A stretch of DNA of 64,000 bases from Shewanella salipaludis. Lineage in GTDB: Bacteria; Pseudomonadota; Gammaproteobacteria; Enterobacterales; Shewanellaceae. This document shows positions 44,040-51,795 of the stretch, piece by piece. The stretch spans positions 124,001-188,000 of the forward strand of contig NZ_JAAXYH010000005.1 of the NCBI RefSeq assembly GCF_012911865.1. Direction: 5' to 3'. The first letter of the stretch is position 1, and every line of letters starts with the position of its first letter. A program made the position numbers and the translations under genes. The notes under the pieces were generated by a model, which was not told the origin of the DNA, made no database searches, and saw only the letters and a list, made by a program, of their open reading frames with translations.

Positions 44040-45137
44040 ATGAGTAAGCAGAACAAGCTACACGCCTTAGCCATCGCCGCCGCGCTGTTCAGTACCAGCG
44101 CACTCGCCGACGGCATTCATGCCAGCTTGAGCATGAGTCAACAAGATTATCAGGCCAGTGACGATGTGATAGTCACAGTCACCCTGACCAACGAAGAGCA
44201 TGTTCCGGTCAAGCTCCTCAAGTGGTATACCGCCGCCGATGGCGTCGAAGAAGCCCTGTTTAAGGTCACTGCCGACGGCGAGCCACGTCATTACCTGGGG
44301 GCCCATTACAAGCGTCCGGCACCTACCAAGAATGACTATGTGAAACTCAAGGCAGGTGAGAGTGTGTCCTACCAGGTCGAGCTCTCCTCCCTGTACGACA
44401 TGTCGCAAAGCGCCAATTATGAGATCAGCTATGATGTCAGCTCCATGCAACTGTTTGCGCCCAATCCTGGACAGGCGAAGAAACTCGCTCGCCTTGGCAT
44501 AGATGGCATCAAGTCAGACAGCGTGAGTTTTTACCTCGAAGGGCGTGAATTCAAGGGCGGCGCTGCCGCCAAAGGCAAGCCGGGCACGGGCGATGGCGGC
44601 ACCACGGTAGACGGCGTCAGCTTCACGGGTCGCTGCAGTAACTCGGAACAGACGGCCATCTTAGCCGGCCTGGATGCGGCCAAGGCGATGGCGGCCAATG
44701 CCAAGGGCTATCTGCAAGGCACAAGCACGGCCAATCGCAGCCAATCCGTGCGCTACAATACCTGGTTCGGCAACTATGATGCCGGTCGCTGGGATGCAGT
44801 GACCAGCAACTTCGTCAATATCGACAGCACCTTGAATACTCAGCCACTGACCTTCGATTGTGGTTGCAGCAAGAGCTACTACGCCTACGTCTACCCGAAC
44901 CAGCCTTACAAGATCTACATGTGTAATGCCTTCTGGAGCGCACCTACCACGGGCACAGACTCCAAGGGCGGTACCATCATTCATGAGACCAGCCATTTCG
45001 ATGTGGTAGCAGGCACGGATGATATCGTCTATGGCCAGAGTGGCGCCAAGTCGCTGGCAATCAGCGATCCGTCTCAGGCGATTCAGAATGCCGACAGCCA
45101 TGAATATTTTGCCGAAAATACCCCGAATCAAAACTAA
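44040..45137 (+). CDS. Secreted M35 (aspzincin) metalloprotease with N-terminal prodomain
   Basis: A 365-residue secreted zinc protease. It has a signal peptide (residues 1-23, ending ALA), an N-terminal beta-rich domain (about 25-165) that likely serves as a prodomain, a glycine-rich linker (172-188) and the aspzincin catalytic domain. The zinc site is HETSH (315-319) plus the aspzincin signature GTDDIVYG (325-332), in which Asp328 is the third ligand; ADSHEYFAEN closes the domain as in deuterolysin and peptidyl-Lys endopeptidases. Aeromonas AsaP1 is a known bacterial relative with a chaperone-inhibitor prodomain. A strong terminator follows, and the next gene encodes a copy of the N-terminal domain. 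Confidence 0.93.
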   Translation: MSKQNKLHALAIAAALFSTSALADGIHASLSMSQQDYQASDDVIVTVTLTNEEHVPVKLLKWYTAADGVEEALFKVTADGEPRHYLGAHYKRPAPTKNDYVKLKAGESVSYQVELSSLYDMSQSANYEISYDVSSMQLFAPNPGQAKKLARLGIDGIKSDSVSFYLEGREFKGGAAAKGKPGTGDGGTTVDGVSFTGRCSNSEQTAILAGLDAAKAMAANAKGYLQGTSTANRSQSVRYNTWFGNYDAGRWDAVTSNFVNIDSTLNTQPLTFDCGCSKSYYAYVYPNQPYKIYMCNAFWSAPTTGTDSKGGTIIHETSHFDVVAGTDDIVYGQSGAKSLAISDPSQAIQNADSHEYFAENTPNQN

Positions 45138-45164
45138 GCTTTAAAGGGGAATGACCTTGTCAGA

Positions 45165-45190
45165 GGGCGGAGTCTATCCGCCCTTTTTTT
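45165..45190 (+). terminator. Rho-independent terminator between the M35 protease and prodomain-like gene
   Basis: GGGCGGA-GTCTA-TCCGCCC followed by seven T residues is a textbook terminator, 28 bases after the protease stop. The downstream gene starts 26 bases after it, so that gene would be made by read-through or by its own promoter. Confidence 0.93.
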
Positions 45191-45215
45191 ATGTCTATAT
45201 TCAGAGGAGCATGGC

Positions 45216-45710
45216 ATGAATGCCATAGTGTCTGCGAGCTTAGCCATGCTGTTGGCGAGCATAGATCAGGTTGGAGCGGTTGAGATGGTAACGAACCAGG
45301 CCATAGAGTGTCGGCTGACACAAGTGCGGGACACGACCGAGGTGCAGTTCAGAGTGAGCAATGGCGGGCAGGATACCTGGCGGCTATTGAGCTGGCATAC
45401 CCCCTTCGACGCCTGGTTCAGTGAGTTTATGCATATCAGCAGGGAGGGCAGAGCGCTGCGCTATCTTGGGGCATTGGCCAAGCGCGGCGCGCCGGCCGCG
45501 GAGGATTATCTGCTGCTGCCCCCTGGGGCCAGCTTGGTGGCCGACTTGGACCTGAGTCAGGCTTATCGGCTGGAACCCGGTAGCTACAAGGTCGAGCTGG
45601 CGCCTATTGTCTTAAGCTCTTACGCCGGGGATAGCCATGCGGCGACCCAGCAACTGAGCCTGGCGTGCGAGCCGCTGCTGCTCACGCTGCCGGAGGCTGG
45701 TGACCGCTAA
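45216..45710 (+). CDS. Stand-alone homologue of the M35 protease N-terminal domain
   Basis: A 164-residue exported protein (signal peptide about 1-21, ending VGA) that aligns over residues 46-128 with residues 47-131 of the protease just upstream. Shared features include LL-x-W-x-T (57-62), a spaced EG/DG, R-x-YLGA-x2-KR-x-AP (82-93), DY-x2-L (98-101) and a C-terminal beta-strand pair. It has no catalytic domain and no HExxH. Two cysteines (32, 151) could form a disulfide. By analogy with the inhibitory, chaperone-like propeptide of Aeromonas AsaP1, it may inhibit or fold the protease in trans; this is inference. AGAGGAG precedes the ATG. Confidence 0.7.
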   Translation: MNAIVSASLAMLLASIDQVGAVEMVTNQAIECRLTQVRDTTEVQFRVSNGGQDTWRLLSWHTPFDAWFSEFMHISREGRALRYLGALAKRGAPAAEDYLLLPPGASLVADLDLSQAYRLEPGSYKVELAPIVLSSYAGDSHAATQQLSLACEPLLLTLPEAGDR

Positions 45711-45774
45711 CCCCAGTCATGCAACCAGGCTTGCAACCAGGCCAGCAATCCCGGCCTCGGACAGGGGCACTCTT

Positions 45775-45846
45775 ACGCCTCTATGTCTATCCCTACGTCT
45801 CTGTGTCTATCCCTACGCCTCTATCCCTACCCCTCTATGTCTATCT
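45775..45846. repeat. 20-bp minisatellite overlapping a stop codon
   Basis: Units of the form ACGCCTCTATGTCTATCCCT occur at 45775-45794 and 45795-45814 (two differences), then a shortened unit (45815-45828) and a fourth starting at 45829. The array overlaps the last codons and TAG stop of the TIGR03899 gene on the minus strand, so copy-number change could alter the protein end. Confidence 0.8.
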
Positions 45847-46684
45847 TGAAATCCTTGGCGAACAGCAGTTGTAGCGCCCTGGCATAGTCCTGATCCGGTT
45901 TGGGCTGCACCAGCTGAGCCAGCTCGTCACCGACTGGGGTGAAGCGATAATAACTCAGCAGCAGGTTGCCACTCTTGGGGCCGAGTCTCATCTGGGTGCC
46001 ATGCAGCACCAGCCTGACGGGGCTCTTGCTGTCGAGCAGACCCGTTTCAAACTCGCTGCTGTGCAGGATCCCGGCATCCACCAGGGTGAGAATTGCCGAA
46101 TAGGGTAGGCCAAACTGAGACAGACCCAGGTTGACCGAGCTCGACTTGCGAAAATATTGCCCCAGGCCGCCGGAGAGGCGATAACCGCTGATCAGCTTGA
46201 GTCTGGGCTCATTATTCACCCTGGCGGCCATGCCCAGGGTCTTCTCCAGCACCTGAGCCTCCCTGTGGGTGAGTTGTTTCAGGGTGGCCAGGGTCCGCAG
46301 GCTGAAATTCCCCGGGGTGACTATTTCACTGGCGAGGATCCTTGCCCACAAGTCTTGCATCTTGCGGTTGTGGATCTGCTCCGCCATCAGGAAAAATTGG
46401 TGACTCCAGTCGGGATCCAAATCGACCCCAGTGACATCCGAGGGAGTATGGTTCAGCGCCATGGCATAGATGGTTTCCAGGTTGAGCTGATACTGACAGG
46501 CGCGTTTCTTGTCCCTGTGGTCGGCGCGCTCCAGGATAGAGGCGTTGGCCGGCCGGTAATCCTGCTCGCTCGCCAGCCCAAGTTGTCGCCCCAACACCAG
46601 GGCCTTCTTACGGGCCGAAACGCCGGAAGGACTGTCGGCGCTCCTGTCTGCCTCACCCGCTTTGGCCAGATTGCTGTCATTCAT
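45827..46684 (-). CDS. TIGR03899 family protein (DUF2806-like)
   Basis: A 285-residue soluble protein of unknown function, which I recognise as the TIGR03899 family of Shewanella and Vibrio. Visible blocks are DLDPDWSHQFFLMAEQIHNRKMQ, spread over a helix near 90-113, LWARILASEIVTPGNFSLRTL near 114-134, and a C-terminal region with winged-helix-like beta strands. The LWARIL/ILA.E pattern is shared with DUF2806 proteins, sometimes found near stress genes. No catalytic residues are evident. AAGGAA lies 11 bases before the ATG. The MFS transporter gene ends just upstream in the same direction (22-base gap), so they form an operon. Its 3' end lies in a minisatellite. Confidence 0.75.
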   Translation of the reverse strand: MNDSNLAKAGEADRSADSPSGVSARKKALVLGRQLGLASEQDYRPANASILERADHRDKKRACQYQLNLETIYAMALNHTPSDVTGVDLDPDWSHQFFLMAEQIHNRKMQDLWARILASEIVTPGNFSLRTLATLKQLTHREAQVLEKTLGMAARVNNEPRLKLISGYRLSGGLGQYFRKSSSVNLGLSQFGLPYSAILTLVDAGILHSSEFETGLLDSKSPVRLVLHGTQMRLGPKSGNLLLSYYRFTPVGDELAQLVQPKPDQDYARALQLLFAKDFKIDIEG

Positions 46685-46706
46685 GATGGCTCAATTCCTT
46701 GTGAAG

Positions 46707-47921
46707 CTATTCTGAATCCTGTCCGAGTCTGGCCCGGGCGTCGATCTCTGGGGCCCTGTCCGAGCGCCATTGCCAGAGGGCTTCCTTACCCTGTGCCGGT
46801 GCCCCGGGCACATTGAGCGCCAGCAACAAGGAGCAGACGGCGAAGCCGGCACCTATGTAGAATACCGCCGCCGGAGACGTCAGCCATAGCAGTCCAAGCA
46901 GCGCAGGGATGATCACCGCGGCGATATGATTGATGGTGAAACTGACCGACATGGTGGCGGCTATGTCCTGGCGGTCGGCGATCTTCTGGAAATAGGTCTT
47001 GATGGCGATCGCCATCGCAAACAATAGATGATCTACCACATACAGGGCGGCCGCGAGATGGGCTTGCTCAACCAAGGCGTAGCCGATAAACACCAGGATT
47101 AGGCCGGTATATTCCAGCGTCAGTGCCCTGCGCTCGCCGATGCGGCCTATGAACCTGCCTATGGCCGGCGCGAACAGCAAGTTGACCAGATAGTTGATCA
47201 GGAATAGGGCGGTGATCTCACTCACGCTGTAACCAAATTTTTCCACCATCATGAAGCCGGCGAACACCATGAAGATCTGTCGCCGTGCGCCGGAGAAGAA
47301 GGTCAGCAGATAATAGAGCCAGTAACGCCGGCGCAGTATGATCTTCTTATGCTGGATCTCTCCCACCTCGAAGCTGGGGTAGTAGACTCTCATGGTCACT
47401 ACCATCAGCAGGCCCAAGGCGCCTATCAGGGCATACATCCACACATAATCCAGCTTGAGCCAACTCATGACCAACCAGATGCTGCCATAGCCCAGCAGGG
47501 CGGCGGCCGAGCGCCAGGCCAGCGCTTTGCCCATGAAGCCGGCTGTCTTGTCTTTATCGACCCACTGCAGGGTCAGCGACTGGTTGATGGTCTCGAAATA
47601 ATGAAAGCCGACCGACATCAGGACCGTGGTGAGGTAGAGGCCCAGCACCTGGGGAAAGAAGCCTGTGATGGCGACGCCGACACAGAGCAATGCCAGCGAG
47701 AGCAAGGCGAAGCTCTGTTCGCGGATCAACAGCAAGGCGAAGATGGCGGTAAAGGCCAGGAAGCCGGGAACCTCCCGCAGGCTCTGTAATAGGCCTATCT
47801 CGGCGCCGGTGAATTGGGCGCGTTCTATGACGAAGTTATTCAACAGGGCTTGCCAGACGGCGAAGACCAGTGACATGACGAAGGTCATCCATAACAGCAG
47901 ATGTTGGGGATTTTTTCTCAT
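46707..47921 (-). CDS. Major facilitator superfamily transporter
   Basis: A 404-residue inner-membrane protein with about 12 hydrophobic helices. The loop between helices 2 and 3 (LLQSLREVPGF) and the pseudo-repeat GRFIGRIGERRAL near 255 give the MFS signature (G-x3-D/E-R-x-G-R-R-like). The substrate is not predictable; there is no drug-efflux or sugar-specific motif I trust. It precedes the TIGR03899 gene by 22 bases on the same strand. The start ATG has a GGA 8 bases upstream. The last residues (ARARLGQDSE) form a short hydrophilic tail. Confidence 0.85.
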   Translation of the reverse strand: MRKNPQHLLLWMTFVMSLVFAVWQALLNNFVIERAQFTGAEIGLLQSLREVPGFLAFTAIFALLLIREQSFALLSLALLCVGVAITGFFPQVLGLYLTTVLMSVGFHYFETINQSLTLQWVDKDKTAGFMGKALAWRSAAALLGYGSIWLVMSWLKLDYVWMYALIGALGLLMVVTMRVYYPSFEVGEIQHKKIILRRRYWLYYLLTFFSGARRQIFMVFAGFMMVEKFGYSVSEITALFLINYLVNLLFAPAIGRFIGRIGERRALTLEYTGLILVFIGYALVEQAHLAAALYVVDHLLFAMAIAIKTYFQKIADRQDIAATMSVSFTINHIAAVIIPALLGLLWLTSPAAVFYIGAGFAVCSLLLALNVPGAPAQGKEALWQWRSDRAPEIDARARLGQDSE

Positions 47922-48042
47922 CTGAGATCCATGTTCAAGCGAATGTTTTGTGTAGTTTGCATGCTAATCGCTTTGGCTAACATAAGCCAGTGCCGTCAAT
48001 TCCGCCGGCAATGGACCTGGCTGCCGAACCCTAAGGAGCCGC

Positions 48043-48687
48043 TCAGAGGCCGGCGTCCCTGAGTGCCTGCCAGGCTTCACACACCTCGCGAAACTTGGCC
48101 GCGTCGCCTTCGGGTCTGTCCGGATGCCACTTCAAGGCCAGGCGGCGCCATTGGCGACGGATCTCCCTGTCGGTTGCCGTCTCATCCAGTTCGAAGACGT
48201 TGAGTGCATGGCTCTGCTGCATCAGCCTGGGGTTGACGCCTATGTAGGATTGGTAGCGATTCCAGAAGGACTCCAGCATGGCGCGCACCGCATTGGCACA
48301 GGTGTCGTAGTTGTTCCAGTCGAGGTAATACTCCCGCAGCGAGGCATCCTGGGCGAGGATGAGATTCAGCTCTGCCGGCAGGAGACGGAAAATCTGGATT
48401 TCCATTGCCCGGACCTGCAGCCATTGCTTGGGCAGCAGCATCTCCTGTAATTCGAACAGGGCATTCATCAGCAGGAAGTTGCGCTTGAACAGATCTTTGT
48501 CCGGTTCGGCGTCCAGCCGGCTCAGCAGTCCCCTGGATTGTAACTCGGTCGCCAAGTGATGCACTTTCCAGCTCTGATGTGAGGCCTGTAATAGGCTGAG
48601 TAGGGGCCAGATCAGCGGATTATCGCTTTTGACTGCGGGACTGCATGAGATCTGTTCGGTGGCGAGCGTCGGTTTGGCGAGTAACAT
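48043..48687 (-). CDS. DnaJ-related protein with C-terminal J domain
   Basis: A 214-residue protein of the DNAJ_related type. Residues about 20-150 are an alpha-helical domain starting NPLIWPLLSLLQ. The J domain sits unusually at the C-terminus, with LNVFELDETATDREIRRQW followed by RRLALKWHPDRPEG, so the HPD that stimulates Hsp70 ATPase is present. It would act as a DnaK co-chaperone for an unknown client. The frame is open 55 codons further upstream, but that part is rich in Pro and Arg without homology, so I start at ATG 48687. The ribosome site is weak. Confidence 0.85.
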   Translation of the reverse strand: MLLAKPTLATEQISCSPAVKSDNPLIWPLLSLLQASHQSWKVHHLATELQSRGLLSRLDAEPDKDLFKRNFLLMNALFELQEMLLPKQWLQVRAMEIQIFRLLPAELNLILAQDASLREYYLDWNNYDTCANAVRAMLESFWNRYQSYIGVNPRLMQQSHALNVFELDETATDREIRRQWRRLALKWHPDRPEGDAAKFREVCEAWQALRDAGL

Positions 48688-48894
48688 GGCGCTGAGTCGT
48701 CCTGATGTGGCGATAAAATCTACTATGCCATAGCCCCCCTGGATACAAAAGGGGATTCGAGTCGCATCCGGCTGGGGGGGCGAGTGGGCATCCCCGGTAG
48801 CCGGCTGGCGGCAGCCGTTTCGGGCCATGGCGCCTATGGGATCACCCTGCAAGTATAAGACATGGATTCCGTATTTCGTACTGGATTGATTTGC

Positions 48895-48915
48895 ATTGAT
48901 AAAGTGCTTATCAAT
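48895..48915. promoter_or_regulatory. 21-bp palindrome upstream of phoD
   Basis: ATTGATAA-AGTGC-TTATCAAT has perfect 8-bp arms with a 5-base spacer and lies about 122-142 bases before the phoD ATG, between it and the divergent dnaJ-related gene. The arms match the half-sites of LuxR/HapR-type TetR regulators (ATTGATAA/TTATCAAT), but those have a 2-base spacer, so the regulator is uncertain. Confidence 0.55.
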
Positions 48916-48933
48916 ATGTCACGCTTATGTAAT
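48916..48933 (+). promoter_or_regulatory. Weak PHO-box-like direct repeat before phoD
   Basis: ATGTCAC-GCTT-ATGTAAT is two 7-base units with the 11-base period of PhoB boxes (consensus CTGTCAT-N4-CTGTCAT). Each unit has two or three mismatches, so it is only suggestive. It is directly next to the 21-bp palindrome. Confidence 0.35.
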
Positions 48934-49036
48934 AGTTGTGTTGCAAAATAAGACTCATTAGACCTCATACCAGATGGCGGCGCGTGAGCAGGTCGCCGGC
49001 AATGGGGCAATCAATAATAAAATTAAAGGAATAAGC

Positions 49037-50800
49037 ATGAAGCGTTCGATTTCCAGACGTGATTTTTTGGCCATGTCGGCTAAGGGTGTTGGAGCCGCCG
49101 TGATTTCTTACGGCTTGATGGGGTGCAGCAGCGGTGATGATGACAGCCAGCTGCAGGCGCAATTCTTACACGGTATCGCCAGTGGCGATCCGGCCCAGGA
49201 TGGGATCATCCTCTGGACCCGGGTGACTCCAGAGGCCGAAGGCGAAGTGAAAGTCGCCTGGCAGCTGGCTTTGGATGCCGACTTTACCCAGTTGGTGAAT
49301 ACGGGAGACACCCGCACCAATGCCGAGCGGGATTACACGGTCAAGGTCGATGCCATGGGGCTGGACTCTGGCACCGCCTATTACTACCGCTTCATGGTGG
49401 GAGACACCCAATCCGCCGTGGGTCGTTGTCGCACTCTGCCCCAGGGCGCCGTCAGTTCACTGAAGATAGCTGTGATGTCCTGCGCCAACTATCCTGCCGG
49501 TTACTTCAATGTTTATGCCTTGGCGGCCGAGCAGGAGGATCTCGATCTTGTGGTGCATCTGGGTGACTACATCTATGAATACGCCAGAGGAGAGTATGCC
49601 AGCGAACATGCCGCCGAATTGGGGCGCGAGGTATTGCCGGCCACTGAGCTGTTCAGCTTGAGCGACTATCGTACCCGTTACGGCCAGTATCATGGTGACG
49701 CCAGCCTGCAGAAATTGCACGCTAAGGTGCCTTTCATCACGGTCTGGGACGACCATGAGGTCGCCAACGATACCTGGCGCGATGGCGCCGAGAACCATAA
49801 CGAGGGAGAAGGCGATTTCGATGCCCGCAAGGAAGCCGCCATGCAGGCCTACTTCGAATGGCTGCCTATCCGTCCCTGGCGTGAAGGGAACCATGAAGAG
49901 ATTTACCGCAGCTTCAGTTATGGCGATCTGGTGGATCTGCACATGCTGGACACCCGGGTGTTGGCGCGGGATAAACAATTGCAATATGCCGACTATATGG
50001 ACCCGGCCACCGGCGCCTTCGCCGGCGAGCAGTTCATGGCCGATGTGACCGACACCCAGAGAAGCATGTTGGGCCAGACCCAGCTGTTGTGGCTGCAGAG
50101 CAAGTTGCTGACCTCGAATGCCAAGTGGCAGGTGTTGGGGCAACAGATCTTGATGGGTAAGATGCTGTTGCCTGCGGCGATCGCGACCCAACAATTGAGC
50201 ATTCCGCAATTTGCCCAGTTGGCGGCTTTGGCCAAGCTGGCGGCCAGGGCACAGGCGGGGGATCCCAGCCTGACTGCCGAAGAACTCATGTACCTAGAGG
50301 CCAACCAAGCCATGTTGACCCCGGAAGCGCTGGCCATGCTACGGCTGCCATCTATTCCCTATAACCTGGATGCCTGGGATGGTTACGCCTATGAGCGCGA
50401 AGTGATCCTGGCTACGGCCAAATCCAAGCAGCATAATCTGGTGGTGCTGGCCGGTGATACCCACAATGCCTGGGCGAGCGAGCTGAAGGACGTCGAGGGT
50501 GATAAGGTTGGGGTCGAGTTTGCCACCAGTTCAGTGTCGTCCCCCGGGCTGGAATACTACTTATCCCTGCCCGCCGAGCAGATCCCGGCGACCGAGGCGG
50601 CGATCGTCGAGCTGGTCGAGGATCTCAAGTATGCCAATCTGATGGACAGGGGCTTCATGACATTGAGCTTCAGCCATGAAGAGGTGCGTTGTGACTGGCA
50701 TTATGTCGACAGCATCCTGACCCGGGACTTCGCAGAAAACAGTGCCAGAGGCTATAGCGCCAAGGCGGTTGCCGGTACCGTGGGCATAACTGCAGTCTAA
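49037..50800 (+). CDS. phoD: PhoD-like alkaline phosphatase/phosphodiesterase, Tat-exported
   Basis: A 587-residue secreted metallophosphatase that releases phosphate from organic phosphates. The N-terminus has a twin-arginine signal (SRRDFLAMS), a hydrophobic stretch and LMGC, a lipobox, so it may be a Tat-exported lipoprotein. An N-terminal Ig-like PhoD_N domain (FLHGIASGDPAQDGIILWTRV) is followed by the metal site: MSCANYP, LGDYIYEYARGEY, VWDDHEVANDTWRDGAEN and VLAGDTHNAWASEL. The ATG at 49037 has AAAGGAATAAGC upstream; the open frame before it is not part of the gene. A PHO-like repeat upstream fits phosphate control. A strong terminator follows. Confidence 0.93.
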   Translation: MKRSISRRDFLAMSAKGVGAAVISYGLMGCSSGDDDSQLQAQFLHGIASGDPAQDGIILWTRVTPEAEGEVKVAWQLALDADFTQLVNTGDTRTNAERDYTVKVDAMGLDSGTAYYYRFMVGDTQSAVGRCRTLPQGAVSSLKIAVMSCANYPAGYFNVYALAAEQEDLDLVVHLGDYIYEYARGEYASEHAAELGREVLPATELFSLSDYRTRYGQYHGDASLQKLHAKVPFITVWDDHEVANDTWRDGAENHNEGEGDFDARKEAAMQAYFEWLPIRPWREGNHEEIYRSFSYGDLVDLHMLDTRVLARDKQLQYADYMDPATGAFAGEQFMADVTDTQRSMLGQTQLLWLQSKLLTSNAKWQVLGQQILMGKMLLPAAIATQQLSIPQFAQLAALAKLAARAQAGDPSLTAEELMYLEANQAMLTPEALAMLRLPSIPYNLDAWDGYAYEREVILATAKSKQHNLVVLAGDTHNAWASELKDVEGDKVGVEFATSSVSSPGLEYYLSLPAEQIPATEAAIVELVEDLKYANLMDRGFMTLSFSHEEVRCDWHYVDSILTRDFAENSARGYSAKAVAGTVGITAV

Positions 50801-50822
50801 GCCGCATGCTCAAGCCATAGCG

Positions 50823-50853
50823 ACACCCGGGGCGACGCCTCCGGGTGTTTTTT
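50823..50853 (+). terminator. Rho-independent terminator of phoD
   Basis: ACACCCGG and CCGGGTGT form an 8-bp stem, with an inner GGCG/CGCC pair, followed by a run of T residues to 50853. It is 22 bases after the phoD stop. Confidence 0.9.
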
Positions 50854-50933
50854 ATCTCGGCCAAGAAAAAGTGCCAGGACAAAGCCCTGCAATAACAGAT
50901 GTTTTGCGATAGCTGCAGCATAACCCCTCATTT

Positions 50934-50942
50934 TGGTATAAA
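50934..50942 (+). promoter_or_regulatory. Extended -10 promoter of the phosphoribosyltransferase gene
   Basis: TGGTATAAA is an extended -10 element (TGn-TATAAT type) with no clear -35. Transcription from here would give a leader of about 175 bases before the ATG at 51127, in which I see no recognisable riboswitch. Confidence 0.5.
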
Positions 50943-51126
50943 ATTCGCTCCCAAACTCGGGCAGGGCGCCTATGGCCAATGGGTGTCACTCTGGCATCGG
51001 CTTTCGCCGCTGCATGCCGGGCCAAGAATCACATCAAATAAAATAAATAATCGCTACTGGCTAAGCCGTTGGCGGCATTCGGGCAAGCAGAGTCCGGGTA
51101 ACAAGGATAAATACGGGGTCCCTATC

Positions 51127-51693
51127 ATGTCAGATAAATATTTCATCACTGCCCAGCAGTTACTCGAAGATTCGTTTCGCCTGGCCGCCCAGGTCTATGA
51201 GAGCGGGTTTCGGCCGCAATTCATTGTGGGTATCTGGCGTGGCGGTGCCCCTATAGGTATCGCAGTGCAGGAATATTTTGATTTCAAACAGGTGGAGACG
51301 GATCATATTGCCGTGCGCACCTCGTCCTATTACGGCATAGGCACGGATAAACAGAACAAGAAGATCAAGGTGCATGGCCTGCATTACATAGTGGAAAATG
51401 CCAACGCGAGCGATGGCTTGTTGATCGTCGATGACGTGTTCGATTCGGGTCGCAGCATCTATGCCCTCAAAGACAAGTTGAGCCAGCTGATGCGCCTGAA
51501 TATGCCGACGGATATACGTATCGCCTGTCCCTATTACAAGCCAAAGAATACGGCCGTGCCGCTAAAACCTGACTACTTCATTCACTCTTCGGAAGATTGG
51601 TTGGTCTTCCCCCATGAAGTGTCGGGCCTGAGCCCAGAGGAAATAGCCGAAGGCAAGGGCGATCTGAAAAATATCCAAGACTTGTTTCTTTAA
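51127..51693 (+). CDS. Phosphoribosyltransferase (hypoxanthine-type)
   Basis: A 188-residue type I phosphoribosyltransferase, probably salvaging a 6-oxopurine with PRPP. The PRPP-binding motif is LLIVDDVFDSGRSIYAL near 99-115, preceded by the GIWRGGAPIGIAVQEYF loop near 35-51 and RTSSYYGIG near 64. The C-terminal SSEDWLVFPHEVSG resembles the purine-contacting segment of xanthine/hypoxanthine enzymes. Exact base preference cannot be read. The ATG at 51127 is favoured by similarity; the frame is open 76 codons upstream, but that part is leader sequence. A bidirectional-looking terminator follows. Confidence 0.85.
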   Translation: MSDKYFITAQQLLEDSFRLAAQVYESGFRPQFIVGIWRGGAPIGIAVQEYFDFKQVETDHIAVRTSSYYGIGTDKQNKKIKVHGLHYIVENANASDGLLIVDDVFDSGRSIYALKDKLSQLMRLNMPTDIRIACPYYKPKNTAVPLKPDYFIHSSEDWLVFPHEVSGLSPEEIAEGKGDLKNIQDLFL

Positions 51694-51733
51694 TGTCGCC
51701 CCGAGCCCAACTCAGTCTTGGGTCGGCGAACTG

Positions 51734-51775
51734 AAAAAGCCGTCGGGTCAATCATGCCGACCCGGCTGCTTTTTT
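51734..51775. terminator. Bidirectional terminator between convergent genes
   Basis: AAAAAGCC and GGCTGCTTTTTT flank an inner GGGTC/GACCC stem. There is an A run on the left and a T run on the right, so it can end both the phosphoribosyltransferase transcript and the opposing GDPD transcript. Confidence 0.75.
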
Positions 51776-51795
51776 GCATTCAGTTTCTCGTCGGC

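Noticed and set aside
48895..48915. FNR site in TTGAT...ATCAA before phoD.
   Set aside because: FNR half-sites need a 4-base gap; here the gap is 9 bases.
51001..51126. Purine riboswitch in the leader of the phosphoribosyltransferase gene.
   Set aside because: The conserved purine-riboswitch core and three-way junction are not present.
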